Positions 46,302 through 58,189 are shown, numbered from the stretch's first letter. The stretch: 64,000 bases of DNA from Nymphaea colorata (GCF_008831285.2 NC_045149.1:9080417-9144416), one strand, 5' to 3'. Translations and numbers: made by a program. The notes: a model not told the origin generated them from the sequence alone.

Positions 46302-47044
46302 ACTTTGTGAAAAGCAGTATGTAATTAAGTATTTCTCTCCACAATTTCACATCTCCCTCACGGTGGCTAACCTTTGAAACATATTTTCCCATTTTCAAGT
46401 CATGCATGAAGCTTGTTTTTGCAATTACTTTATAAATCTAGGTTGTTATCTATAATTTCTCAGACATTATTATGTTCTTCATAAAAACATCAAACCGAAA
46501 CTTTTTTTTGTAAATTTTCTCAAAGTCTTGATGACGATATATTTCATGAGCATGAGATCATATGGACATGCAGATAGCTCCAAATATGCATGCGTAGGAA
46601 AAAGAAGGCTAGTGAAGTTTGAATAATTCAAACTTCGTCGCATTGAAATAAGCAAGCTAACTATCTTCATCTAAGTTGGAACTGAGTCATGACATTGACT
46701 TGAACGATGCTGCTAAGATTGACTGGTTAGTTAACGTATCTGCAGAAATCGAACAATCAATGCAAGCTCCTAACTTGGGAAAAAAAAAAAAAACTTTAAT
46801 TTGATCTTTCTTATGACTTTTTTGATCTGTGAGCTGAGTTTTCAAGATGCTGGGGTTCATGTTTATAGGTCTGGCATGCTAGCTAGGGTTGCACATTGGT
46901 TGAATAAGGTAAACTTCATGTTTTGCCATTTTTGGTTGTATTATATCGAAACCGGTTTGATTTTCCTTGTTTTGGATGATCTATATTTCAACCTTTTGCA
47001 ACCCTAGGCATGGTCATGCTGGTAGCATAGCCACCAATATTGTT
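46302..47044. other. No recognisable feature
   Basis: AT-rich. A CATGGTCATGCTGGTAGCAT piece near 47008 may be a SINE head fragment. Confidence 0.4.
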
Positions 47045-47345
47045 TTTGGGTTTTAAAACAGTGAGGTTTTAAAAGATATAAAATGACAAATGAAGTTTTT
47101 TTTTTTTACAAAAGAACGGAAAATTCGACAATTAATCTTTGGCCGAGAAAGAGAAAGGTGATCAAAATCTTAAAAGTAAAATGTAAAAAATATGAAAATA
47201 AAAATTTGGTATCTAAAAAAGCAAAAAACTCTACCAAAGAAATGTGTTTTTTTGGTGCTTTATTCGGCTAGCTATCTTTTTTTTAATGTTTTAAATGTTT
47301 TTTTTTCATAATACATGTTCTCTGTGGCTATGGTTGGTAGTGTTG
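47045..47345. repeat. A-rich dispersed repeat (family D), copy 2
   Basis: TCAAAATCTTAAAAGTAAAA, AAAATATGAAAATAAAAATT and a TCTGTGGCTATGG end recur at 52850-53245 in the same order. The 62-codon frame inside is low-complexity Lys-rich and not a gene. Confidence 0.5.
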
Positions 47346-47832
47346 GGGTCTGATCTGATTTGAAGGTTTTGCCATTTTCTATCACACCGAGCTTTAACCC
47401 AAATTACATCAAATTGCCTATATTTTCGTTTTTATTGTCAAAATATATAAGCTCATGGGTCTTGTAATTCAGTTCGCTCATATAAATATAATTAGAATTG
47501 GAGTGTAATTGAACATTATAGACCATAATTAACTGATTTAATAAGGTCAGTATTACAATTTCTGATCATATATGAACATATTGATTTGGATACGAATCTG
47601 ATCCAGTTAGGGTGGCGAGTTGTAGACCCATTTAAGTATTTGCCAGGTTCGTGTAAACGGTTGGACGAGTAGAGATGGGTTTGCATTTCATGTAATAATT
47701 AGTTTTAGTACGAGTTAGCTAGTTGACATTCATGAGCAGCTGAATCAGGTTTTTTTAGTATAAAAGATGCTGTACTATAAAAAGAGCTAGATTTATCTTG
47801 TCTGTTTTCAAATGAGTTAGTTCAATAAGAAC
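47346..47832. other. No recognisable feature
   Basis: AT-rich intergenic DNA. Confidence 0.4.
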
Positions 47833-48189
47833 AAAAAAAAAAAAAGGATTGCATCAGCATTCTATTGTATTTGGAAGCCCATAAAGATTAATCCTACCAC
47901 AAGAGCGAAAGCCGAAGCTCCCCTATATCTCCTTTGCCGCGAGAGTTTAGATCTGCGTCATCACCACAAGGTGAGATCTCTGCATGCTTTCACTTGCACA
48001 TAGATACTCTCCTTTGCTTCGAGAGTTTAGATCTGCGTCATCACCACGAGGTGAGATCTCTCCGTGCTTCCACTTGCACATATAGACTCACTCTCATTTC
48101 ATAGTACATAAGCATAGCCCCTCGGGGTTCGAACTGGTGATGTGCCGCATAATACGTTTCAGCCCGCTCATTTGAGCTATGCCCCTTCT
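47833..48189 (-). mobile_element. SINE with a T-run tail and internal duplication
   Basis: Minus strand. GGGGCATAGCTCAAATGAGC (A-box region, about 48185-48166) and AGTTCGAACCCC (B box, 48135-48124) give a tRNA-like head with normal spacing. The body contains two tandem 79-bp units and ends with 13 T bases (47845-47833). Some plant SINEs are known to end in T-runs. Flanking target duplication is not clear. Confidence 0.7.
47929..48086. repeat. Two tandem 79-bp units inside the SINE
   Basis: TCTCCTTTGCCGCGAGAGTT (47929) recurs as TCTCCTTTGCTTCGAGAGTT (48008). Both continue with TAGATCTGCGTCATCACCAC and GGTGAGATCTCT, with few differences. Confidence 0.9.
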
Positions 48190-49772
48190 GTCGTATTCAA
48201 ACCAATAATGAATTCTTTTTTAAAACTTGTTTATCAGAAATTTCTGCCATATTTTGTGTGAATCCTTTTGTACACATTTTAGTAGATAATGCTTCCTAAC
48301 GGTATAACTAGCTTGTATTTGGTTAGCCTTAATTCCCTTGACTCATAATAATTGCAGATGATGGAAATAAAAAAATACTGTTGAAACATATTTTTCCTAT
48401 TGCATAAAAATTTAAAAAAATATATATATCTATATTGCCAAGTAGGTTAATAGAGATAATGATTTGCATGTTTGAATTCAAATAGTTAACGGATTGGAAA
48501 ATAAGATACTCTCAAATAATAGCAAGCCAACATTCACTTTCTATCGTGGTCTCATTATGGTGCATTAAATTACTTTCTCATAGTGTGGTTTTACCTCGCC
48601 TTTTCCATAAATGAATAGTTTTTCCTGCTTTAATTGCTGGCTAATTCCTCCAATAAAAAATCAGTAGTTACTTTGAAATGCACTGAAAATAATAGATTCA
48701 TTTTGACTCACAATATAAATTATTTGATAGTGAGGTTATATGTGAATTTGTGGGTGGGTCTTCTTGTGAGCTTCTCGATAATCACAATGTTGGAAAGTAG
48801 ATTTCTCGTATTCATCTCACACATTCAATACAAGCATAGATGTCACTGCTATTGTGCATGCATGCGTGTGTGTGTGTGTACAATGGCCTAAGCTGGATCA
48901 TCAATGGATAAACACTATTCTTTTCCAGTTCAAGCCATGCGATCTTCACCTGTAGAAACAAAAAAATCATAATACGCTGTCTTAAATATTATATTAGTAA
49001 AGAGACATCAAATGGTTATTTGAGGAAAAAAATATTGAATGCTGGTAAAGATTACACGGCTATACTCTGGGTGGTACGCGAGGCGCAAAAGCCACCCCTC
49101 CTCCCCTCCCTAGGTTCAGGACTATTTCATGACCTAAGTGGTCCTATGGTATGCCTTTCAATTTGAGTGTGGTGCACGTTATCATTTGCAGTCCAAAGAA
49201 ATAGCAGTAAAGAGAATTGAACTAAGGACAAGACATATCTTTTTGTTGGACCAACTATGTCACACCCTTCGAAGCTTATACAGCTATACTCTAAGTAGTA
49301 AGAGAGTATCCTTTAGAAGCTACAAGATACATAAGTTCATAGACCAATCAATATGGAGAGAATCAAGGGAGCTACTGCATGCATGCTCCTGAACAAGGAA
49401 TGAAAGCAAGGTACTTGACGATAGCTGCCAAAAGAAACTTTTTTTTCTCCATATAGAATAAACACATAGATAACAATCTATTTCATCCCTAACCTTCGTC
49501 TCCCGCAGATGGAAGCTTCTTCTTGGCACTGCTAAAAACTAATGGATCTGTCCACGCATATTATGTGACACCCACATGGCTACATAAAACAAAAAAGCTT
49601 TAAACTTGTTGGTTTTACTGAATGAGGAGGCAGGCCAGGAGTTTGAAGAACGAGAAACTTAAGATTCATATATATGGATGATAGCATAGTCTTTTGCTAT
49701 GTATAATCCAGTCACCAAAAACATTGAGTTGCATGGCATGACGTAAAATCATCGTCGGCTTTATTTTCTTAC
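48190..49772. other. AT-rich intergenic DNA
   Basis: A short (GT)n run lies near 48867. Frames at 48634-48891 and 49138-49392 (+) have no recognisable domain. Confidence 0.45.
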
Positions 49773-49957
49773 CAACCAGTGTGGAGCCAGGAACTTTTTA
49801 TTGAGAGGAACCTGAATTACACATTCAAGTATTGTGCGGGCATCATATATGATTTTGAGTCATCCCAAATTAAATTTGAGATATCCCAATGAAATTTTTG
49901 ATGGACTAGTCTAGGCAGCGGCTCACACCACCCCATGTGTGGCTTCACTACTGCTAC
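49773..49957. repeat. Dispersed repeat family C, copy 5
   Basis: Begins CCAGTGTGGAGCCAGGAACT and ends CCCATGTGTGGCTTCACTAC. The core is A/T-rich and diverged from other copies. The two ends are near-inverse around GGAGCCA/TGGCTTC. Confidence 0.5.
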
Positions 49958-49981
49958 CAACCTACCATTTAGAAGACGCAC

Positions 49982-50368
49982 CGGGGGTGTAAGTGGATCA
50001 GATATGTCCAGATATTGTTTCAAATTGGTCTCAATTTAGTTTGGATATGTTAAAGAAAGCCAAATCCAGTGTCTGGTCGCATTTGGATTCTATAAGCATC
50101 TTTCATGACCCAATCTAAATCTTAATCTGAATTTTAATACATCCTATTGAAATATGATACAAATCCGACCCAAATATATGTAGATTCAGGATGCTATGCT
50201 AGTTGGATCTGAATTCAGTTTTAAAAATGTGGTCTGAGTCCAAGTTCAAGTCTGGAAATCTACCATGCACATAGAGTCGTATTAAGACAAATTCAGTGAA
50301 CTGACCCAAACTGATTTAATCTACGGATCTAAAATCCATGGATCTGTCATCGAATAATTCTCCCCCAG
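49982..50368. repeat. Possible hAT-type MITE relic
   Basis: CGGGGGTGTAAGTGGATCAG at the left and TTCTCCCCCAG at the right are weakly inverse. The interior has CCAGATATTG, GATTCAGG and CTGAATTC blocks in the family A style. No target duplication. Confidence 0.3.
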
Positions 50369-51652
50369 GATTACAAAACCATGGATCCAAAGTCACTTGG
50401 GACTTATCTAAGGCGAATAAATGCATGCAGCGTAAAGGCCAGCCTAATGACTTGCACTAATTCAGTGATCTTAATGTCCTTCAACTTTTAGGCTATGTTA
50501 ATTTGTTTCTCGTTGGACCTGATCGGAATCTCAAATCCATGATACATGAAATCCACTCTTTAAACTTAGGGAAGTTGAGCGTGTGCGAACCTCAATTCTG
50601 TGGAACTGAGATCCACGGCGATCTGATCCTAGATAATCCTAAGGAACTCCTCAGTTAAGTGATCAGTTGTTTACACCAGTCACCAATTAGGCTGCGTTTG
50701 ATCGCCTTGCATTTTAGATCTATGGATTTGTCTTCAAATTCCCTTCATGCTTTGACTTAGAAGTCCTTTTTTTTCGGCATATTTCGGATGAAAAAATAAA
50801 CTCCAGTCAGATTTTGGATCTGATTCTGACATGATGAATTGGATTTCATCTGGACTGATCATCATCAACAATTGAGTTTCATTTGAATCAGGATGAAGAT
50901 CCAATCCGAACAAATTTTTATAGCTCATGCTTCTATCATTCTAATTCACCAGATCCAAGGCAGAAGCTAAGATCTAGGCTTTGTTCAGCAGCGTTTTTTT
51001 GGATCACGGGCCGTAAAAACTGGATTGGTCAATTTGGCGTCTTAACCCAGGCCTGCTACGGGTGGAGAGTGGAACACTCATCAACTAAGTGCACCCGCTA
51101 TTTTCAGTCCAGTTCGCCAGAGGCTCAGGTGAGCGCAGGAATTTTTTTTTTTTTATTGAAAAAAATCAATTATTTTTAGTTTGGCCCGACCTATCGCTCC
51201 TCTTGGCCCGACCTGCGGACCGTTTGGCCCGCTCCTAAAAAAAATCCTGGCTTGCCCCTGTCGCTAGCTACGCTACACCTCTCTGGGCACAACCATATTT
51301 GGGATTCAGATGATAAGACTGCCTAACCTTATCCATGGTGATCTAATTGCCAGAGCATGGCAATTGGCATGGCAGGTTCCTGTCAAATCTTGCCAAGAAA
51401 AATTGGAGAATCCAACTATACTTACTATATGCTGCACCTCCACCGTACCGGAATTTACAGTTGGCCAGTTTCTTAATTTTCTTGATTGGTCCCGTCTGTG
51501 GAAAACTATAGCAACAAGCCATTTCTGGCCTCCACCACATTTTTCGCTTTCTTCTTCACCACACCAACCGTTGGTCAAATCTTGTGCTGCCAGTTGGTAA
51601 AGATCGCACCAACTTTTACCAGACAAACATTAGACTACCGATCAAAGACTAC

Positions 51653-51655
<3 letters not shown>
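50369..51655. other. Intergenic DNA with a MITE start
   Basis: GCTGCGTTTGATCGCCTTGC at 50691 resembles the terminus of the 40436 element, but a partner end was not found. Opposed frames at 51306-51626 have no recognisable domain. Confidence 0.4.

Positions 51656-51740
<85 letters not shown>
51656..51740. repeat. (AT)n(GT)n microsatellite
   Basis: About 74 bp of AT dinucleotides followed by a short GT run. The Tyr-Ile repeat frames across it are artefacts. Confidence 0.97.
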
Positions 51741-52679
51741 AAAGCCGAGATTTTCCAGCCATCTTGAGCTTCGTTCAACTACAACCAGTTCTACATGTGA
51801 GCCGAGGGATTTCTTCGTCCAAACCCAAATGGAGAAATCCACAAGAGTAATTGAGTAAGATAAAAGTGAGTGCCTGGGCGTGTATATAACGCACCATTGG
51901 TACATGACCTGTGATTCTGTGAATAGTTAATAACTACTTCTTTTACATAAATGGCATTTTTTTCTTGTTGATCAGATATGTTTAATGTACATTTACATAT
52001 ACTTTTTTACTGGAAAATAAGAACCTTTAAGCCCATCGGTTTCTGTCAATCTTGAAGCATTGAAAATCTTAATAGTTTGGTGCTCAAACATTGTGAAGTA
52101 GGACAGAATTCCTACCAAATTAATGGGTTATTATATATATATATATGGCCTCCTGTCAATCATCTAAGAGGACACCCATGACGCTCCCGAATTATGAATG
52201 GTAACGTTTACGTAGAAACAGTAGAGTCGATCGAAATGCTTTCTTTCTCATTGAAGAGAGTAATTTATTGCCCTGATCAATGAAATCACTGTCTTCTTAT
52301 TAAATTTTTCTGTCTTACTGTACTTGCGTAGATTTAAAAGCCTTTAACTACATTTGTTTTAATGAATTAATACATATTCCCTCTTTCAAGGAGTAAGATT
52401 TATTTACACGCATGTTGATAAGACTGTAGTTCTATTCACCATAAATAAGATAAAGACATTTGTCCTGATGCCAATTATTAGAAAGAGTCAGACATTAAGC
52501 ATAAGTAACAAGAAATAGAAAAGCTACCACTGTATTTTTGTCAACTGTAACAGTTGCTTCCATTAATTTATTACATCTGTGTTATCCACTGTAAATTAAA
52601 ATATGTTACATTTTTAGGCACAACTGTGCAGATGTGAGTTTCATGGACCTGACCTCCAACAAAAAGTGACCCCAAATAT
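51741..52679. other. No recognisable feature
   Basis: AT-rich DNA with a short (TA)n at 52132-52146. Confidence 0.45.
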
Positions 52680-52805
52680 GTCGGCAGTAAGCCAGGACAT
52701 CGGGCCTGGACCTGGTGCTTGTCTGTGTTACCCGGTACCCAGCCCGATTCAGGCCTCGACCCGAAAGTTGGGCGTGGGCCTGCCGGATAAGTTAACTTAT
52801 CAGCC
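52680..52805. repeat. GC-rich MITE-like fragment
   Basis: GACATCGGGCCTGGACCTGG, CGGGTCGAGG (complement strand) and GGGCGTGGGCCTGCCGG resemble the interiors of the 62-166 and 44761-44891 elements. Ends cannot be paired. Confidence 0.35.
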
Positions 52806-52849
52806 GGCCTGTTTTTTGAGAAACCATTTGAACTGCATAGACACAAATA

Positions 52850-53245
52850 ACGTTTTTAGGTTTTAAATAACAAGGTTTTGTACGAACATAAAACAGCAAA
52901 GTTGGTTTTGACAGGACTAGAAAGGGGAATTTTTGCCAAATTTTAAAACAACTAATCTTTTGAAGAGAAAAGAAAGGTGGCTAAAATCTTAAAAATAAAA
53001 TGCAAACAATGTGAAAATAAAAATGTGACAACTAACAACAGCAAAAAAATACGAAAAAACATGAAAAAATGAGAAAGGGGGGAAAACGCAAACAAAAGGG
53101 AAATAGATGAATAGAACATGTTTTTTTTTTAAGTTCTTAGAAAAAAAAAAAAAACATGTTTTTCACATTTTATTCCGCTGACCAGTTTTTAAAGTTAAAC
53201 ATGTATTTTTAGTAATACGGGTTTTCTATGGCTATGATTTGGAGA
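52850..53245. repeat. A-rich dispersed repeat (family D), copy 3
   Basis: GGCTAAAATCTTAAAAATAA, AATGTGAAAATAAAAATG and a TTTTCTATGGCTATG end match copy 2 in order. Poly-A and poly-T runs near 53122-53155. Confidence 0.5.
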
Positions 53246-53253
53246 AACTATTA

Positions 53254-53330
53254 TAGGCCGTTTGGTAATAGTAGATTGAGCTGATACATGAAACAGTTTG
53301 TTTACTGTTATTATTGCCAAGCGGCCCCTA
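53254..53330. mobile_element. Tiny 77-bp inverted-repeat element
   Basis: TAGGCCGTTTGGTAATAGTA at the left is approximately the reverse complement of ACTGTTATTATTGCCAAGCG plus GCCCCTA at the right. GGCCGTTTGG-type ends are common in plant MITEs. No target duplication could be fixed. Confidence 0.55.
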
Positions 53331-53744
53331 AGACGTCTTTTCGCCTACCGATGCATCAACACGCATCCAGGTAAAGGACTTTCTAATGCTTTAGAAGTGA
53401 AGTCCAAATAAAATTTGGACAGTATGCCTATGTCTGATCTGACCCACTTGCGGCCCCACAACATATCTTTGGAAGCTTTGACTAACCCCAGCAACAGGTG
53501 TTCTTAGCACTTGAGGTTAGGCAGCTCCAACTGGAAACCAATTATCAGCTCTCCTGTTTCACAGAGAATAGTTTATATCATGGTCTAGTTCAAGATGAAG
53601 ACAGAAGGACCTTCCAATATACCAACTGTTTCATGAAAATTAATTAAATGCTTGCCCAACTTTTGGTGGTCCTTGCATGTATAGTTGTGTTTGATTTTCT
53701 TTCATTTTTTATTGTAATAATTCAAGCAGTTGAAACGAAACGTA
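53331..53744. other. No recognisable feature
   Basis: Unassigned intergenic DNA. Confidence 0.4.
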
Positions 53745-54062
53745 TTCAAACCATAGTTTTTATAAAAAAAAAAAAAAAAAAAGGTTTTTGTTTTTAAAGA
53801 TCGCCAACTTTTTTTAATAAAAAATCCGAAAAGAAAGAAATACAAAAAATGTGTATTTTTCATGTTTTTTCCTATTTTTTCATTTTAACCATTTTTTTAC
53901 ATTTTTTAATGTCAAACTGCTTTTGTTTAATTTTGAATTCTTATTTGTTGGTTTTTTTTTATGTTTGTGTTATTAGTTTCTTATTTATTTTATTTTTCTT
54001 AATTTTTAAGACTCAATATTTTAAAAAATTTCTGACAAAAACCATCTCTGGATCTTTATGAG
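53745..54062. repeat. T-rich stretch, possibly family D inverted
   Basis: ACCATAG near 53750, an A-run, then T-rich sequence with TTTTTCATGTTTTTTCC resembles family D read on the other strand. Similarity is partly compositional. Confidence 0.3.
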
Positions 54063-55698
54063 ATAGTGAAAAAAACCAGTGTGAGAGTGGCCATGGATGT
54101 TGAGAACTTAGTCTCTGAACTACCAAAAAAAAATCTTTGTGTCTTCTTCTTACTCTTCTCCTTTGTTTCTTCTCTTGGTGTTGAGAGAGAGAAAATAGAA
54201 AGAGAACCTCGTCCTAACACAGGATGCATGTTTCAATGGAGGAAACATAAATGATTTCAGGTTTAGAGTACGCAACAAGCAGCCCCCACTTCGGACCTAA
54301 GCCTTGCTTGAAAAGATTCCGGTGAAAACCGGCCAAATCTGGCTTCTAGGCGGCTCCATTTGACGGCATGGGAGCTTAATCAGCTAGCTCCTGTTGGAAA
54401 AAACAAGCCCTTTCAACCCATTTGACTTGGAAATATGATTTAATTTTGACAGTCAAGCTCTGAACTACAACTTGACAAATGTCCGGCGCCGCTTGACCTT
54501 CGGAAAATGTCAAACTCTTGACTTTCAGTCGAAAGTGACGGCTCAATGAACCCCTCCCGCAGAAAAATTGAAAGGAAAAAACAGAGGCATGAGCTGAGAG
54601 TCCCCTGTAATGGGAGGCTTTCAAAGGAGGATTTCAAACTTTCATACTTGGAGCAGCCATGATCGACACGGACATATAAGGTGAAAAGTATTGGTACCAA
54701 CTCTTGCATATGTGTTTCCTCATGTGCCGTTTTGAAGTTGGTCATGTCATACTCAAGAAAAATCTCCCTATTTAAAACTAAAAAATGATATTTGTGACTA
54801 TGTATAAGACTGTTGAAAAATAAGCCAACAACGACAGTTAGTTCCCAATTAGCCGAGGCTGCACAAATCTCTGGATAGCGTTTCATTAGGTCTCTAAACT
54901 ATTTGACTAGAAAAAATAGAACCCAATAAGCATGTATAGCCGATCTCTTAATTCAAAAGGGAATCAATTTGTTTCTTGCCAACAAAGTCACTTCCACATT
55001 GAAGGCAGAACCTTTTCCTTCCTTTCTTTGGGCATTATTCAGAAGTTTGGCAGCTTTCTGCATGTGTTCATCAAACATATCTGCCCACAATCACCAGTAA
55101 TCAATACTTTTTCCTCCTCAAATGTCTCAAGAAAGAAAACAGAAAAGAAAATCCTTCTCATTGTCGTTTCAGAGCTTTCTGTTTCCTCATCATGGTGTGA
55201 CATGTTGTTGGCTGACAGCTAAAGCCGTGTTGAAAAAGAATATGCATGAGCTCATATGCCGTTTGATTGACTCAAAACTTTTTCCTGCAGGTACTTGAAG
55301 AGGATCAACACTTTATCTTCATCTGGGCCGCCCTGAATGGGCCATGACGTTGATGACGCGTTGCCTCTTCTATACACGTTGATCTTGGACCTTGGGTCTG
55401 CATGAATCGGGTTAGCTTGTTGAATGAGGCAAGCTCATGGGTTGGAAGAAGATGCACTCTTAAGCATGACTTTGATTTTTTATCATGGAAATGTTGGTGA
55501 GGCTATGATGGAGTTCAGGAGTCCTTTCATAATAGGTCTGGCACAGCTACCAATTGTGATAACTCTTGGAAAGCAGAAAAGAAAATGCAGTCAAATACAT
55601 ACCCACATCTTTAATTTGTTTCTACTCCCCAAAAGATCCCATGCATACAGCTTACTATTCGTTTGATCTGGCTGCGTTGAAAAAGATCAAGAGTTTGA
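54063..55698. other. Intergenic DNA
   Basis: The longest frame, 148 codons on the minus strand at 54440-54886, has no domain I recognise, no supporting neighbour and no obvious codon bias. I do not call it a gene. Confidence 0.4.
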
Positions 55699-55810
55699 CA
55701 CAGTAGCAAAGCCAGAAAACTTTTTTTTGGAGGCACTTTTCACAAAATTTCTTCTCTGAAGGGGCAGTTGCCCACACCAGCCCATATATATGTGGCTTCG
55801 CCTTTGGTTT
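55699..55810. repeat. Dispersed repeat family C, copy 6, short
   Basis: ACAGTAGCAAAGCCAGAAAA at the left and GGGCAGTTGCCCACACCAGC then ATGTGGCTTCGCC at the right, with a shortened core. Confidence 0.6.
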
Positions 55811-55862
55811 GATGCTTGGAAACCCTGCATATTCTGTCATAATCAGATCAAGCCCTGACAGG

Positions 55863-56045
55863 TGTATCATAGCTGGCTGCTGAGTGTTGTGCTAATGACA
55901 CATCCTTAGTTGGATTCCTGTAGGTACAATTCCTTTGAATGGTAAAGGGTGGTGGCACTTGAATTGAATGGTGTACTGCAAGTTCATCCAAGTCCTGAAG
56001 CAACAGCAACTTTGAACTCTAGGGGCAGGGAAAGGGGTGGTTTTG
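55863..56045 (+). mobile_element. SINE (family S1), copy 4
   Basis: TGTATCATAGCTGGCTGCTG (A-box region), TTAGTTGGATTCCTGTAGGT (B-box region) and body blocks AAGTCCTGAAGCAACAG and GGGAAAGGGGTGGTTTTGCC match the other S1 copies in order. Confidence 0.55.
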
Positions 56046-56804
56046 CCTACAAACTGCCAAAAAATAACTGAACAATAAAAAGAACTTGCAAGTTTTCAGG
56101 GCCTATGAACTACATAGGGATGAGGTTCATCGAACACCTCAATATTTAGAAGAATAAGAAAAAGAAGGAGAAGACGAAGACAACTTGAGTAGCGTATACG
56201 TAATGATGCTCGTGGATACTAGTAAACAAAGAATAAGAAAGCAGGATTATTGTGGATGAATGACAAACACATCATCTCATTGGTAGGATCCAGTACTTTG
56301 ATGAAATTGGGTCCTAGATCCAGGGCTAGTTTCAAGTCCTCGAATCTAAGATCCAGGGCTTTTTAAGATTCATGTTTTCTAAAGACTGTTATATCTGGGC
56401 TATTAAGATCCGTGGCTTTAAAGACTCCAGTTGATGCCAGGCCTAACAACCATCGGATCTTTTGCCTCTCTCTCCCTCTCTCTCTCCCCCCTCACCAATG
56501 AATCTCTTGGTCTCTCCTCACCAGCAAATTTCTTGTTCGCTCTCTACTCTTGGCCGAAGAATTCCTTGGTCTTTCCCTGTCGATGAATCTCTCTCTCTCT
56601 AGATCTCTGTGCCCCTGGACATAAGGTTTCTGTCCCTTGCCTTGTCTTAAGTGACCTTCAGACCCAATTAGCCTTCAACAATTGTGCTTCATAGACTGGT
56701 AGGCTATCGAGGGCACAATTCCTAAGATGCATTGCTCTTGACCCCATCTAAACCTCTAGCCTCAAGCGCTCAAAGCCATTGTTCCTTAGAAGTAGGCAGC
56801 TGGC
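56046..56804. other. Intergenic DNA with pyrimidine-rich tract
   Basis: CT-rich sequence near 56466-56500 and 56587-56600. ATCCAGGGCT and CTAAGATCC blocks near 56315-56420 form a loose local repeat. No gene seen. Confidence 0.4.
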
Positions 56805-57253
56805 TAGAGCTGCAGCCAAGCCAAGTCAAGTCAAATTCGAGTTGGGCAAGCTGGAGCTCGAGCTCGAACTCAACTCAAACTGAAGTCCAGCTCGACAGAA
56901 CAAACTCAATCTCGACTCACCGATACAATGTCGAGTTTGAACTCAACTTGTTTTACTCATTTAAGTCATTTACGTTAAACATGTCTTGTTTATTTTAACT
57001 CAGTTAACTCGATTAGCTCGTTTAGTAGTTACTCATTTAATTGTTTTCTCATAATTCAATACTTATTGTGTAGTTGGGCCAAGTCAGGTTTAAACAAGTT
57101 GAGTTCTTACAACTCAAACTTGAATCGTGTAACATTTCGAGCATACATTTGAACTCTAGCTCAACTCATTTATAAACGAGTCAAGTTTGAATCGAGTTTT
57201 AACGAGTGACCTTGAGTCGAGCTCAAGCTGGCTCAAATTGTTGTACAGACCTA
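56805..57253. mobile_element. hAT-type MITE (family B), 449 bp, with target duplication
   Basis: Left TAGAGCTGCAGCCAAGCC and right GTACAGACCTA are decayed inverse ends. The flanks CAGCTGGC (56797-56804) and CAGCTTGC (57254-57261) match at 7 of 8. The interior of GAGCTCGAGCTCGAACTC-type blocks follows the 42097 element closely. Confidence 0.75.
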
Positions 57254-57284
57254 CAGCTTGCTAGCCTTAGTCCAATTCATCCAT

Positions 57285-57480
57285 GGGTGGAGCCGGACGG
57301 GTGGCTGCGTGCCATGGCGTCCATTGAAATTTTGAAAAAATAAAATTTAAATTTTTTTAAAGTTTTACATTTGAGCCACATTAAATTTGGAAAAAATGCA
57401 GTTCGGCCCTTCTAAAAATTTTGAGAAGTATTTTGGCCTCTCCCAAACAAAATCTACATGTTCGGCCCTGGCTTAGGCGT
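57285..57480. repeat. Dispersed repeat family C, copy 7, partial
   Basis: Starts GGGTGGAGCCGGACGGGTGG. The A/T-rich core with AGTTTTACATTTGAGCC follows. The right end is not clear. Confidence 0.4.
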
Positions 57481-58189
57481 TGAGCATTGGCCAGCTATAT
57501 GCCTAAGATTTAAGCCTGGCATAGTTAGCAGTGTATCGTTCATGGGCAGTCCCTTCAAAGGGACATGTTTACAATTAAACCACAAACCTTGGGCGTGTGG
57601 CCACAGCCAACCACACCAGATCAGCAAGGAAATTAACACTAGGTCATGATGCCTGGCAAGTAACTACGAAGGCCTCGCTAAATCAACATAACCAAAGGGT
57701 TGCAAGGCTTAAATACAAGTGAACTAGTTGTGGCCAGAGGCTAGGGGCACAACCCTTGGCCGCAGGGCAGGTGCAGGCCATGCCATTAAGGCATGGTGCC
57801 GACCAGGGACAAATGAAACTAAGTACAGGCTAAGAAGTAGAGCACTCAGGCAGGCCTCTTTGGAGAAAAAACTGCAAACAATCTGAAGCTTGTGGCACAC
57901 CCTTAAGCTGCACAATCCCCTTGCTTTTTATGTAGGAAAAGGTAAAAGGGAGTTGGCTCCTTTGGCAGAGATCAAGACCAATTGCCATATGGGATCAGAT
58001 AAAGGAGGAACTTCAAAGAAAAATGCATGTCCATTGATGTGGCCTGGATGGCTCATGAAAGCTTAAGGAAGCCAAAGCAAACACGACCTGTTTGAGATTA
58101 TATCAGAGTTTTTGACTTTGATGTTAGATGTAAGAAACATGAGTGGAAAGGATAAGCTCTTTGGCGTCAGTGGGCTTTAGGGGTCGTTT
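57481..58189. other. GC-richer unassigned stretch
   Basis: Base composition is higher in G+C than the neighbourhood, with near-palindromic stretches (GGCCAGAGGCTAGGGGCACA, GGCCATGCCATTAAGGCATG). This may be LTR-retrotransposon debris, but no LTR end, pol motif or primer-binding site could be recognised. Confidence 0.3.

Noticed and set aside
48120-48190. Minus-strand tRNA gene
   Set aside because: A and B boxes are good, but no acceptor or anticodon stem closes and the sequence continues into a SINE body with a T-run tail.
49982-50368. Confident hAT MITE
   Set aside because: Ends are only weakly inverse and no 8-bp duplication was found, so it is listed only as a possible relic.
51306-51626. 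Opposed frames of about 100 codons
   Set aside because: Both strands are open over the same interval and neither shows a conserved motif, so chance is the simplest reading.
51486-51905. Open frames across the (AT)n tract near 51.7 kb
   Set aside because: Same cause: dinucleotide repeat translated as alternating Tyr and Ile.
54440-54886. 148-codon minus-strand frame
   Set aside because: Longest frame outside the MYB gene, but with no recognisable domain, signal peptide, repeated homologue or splice context.
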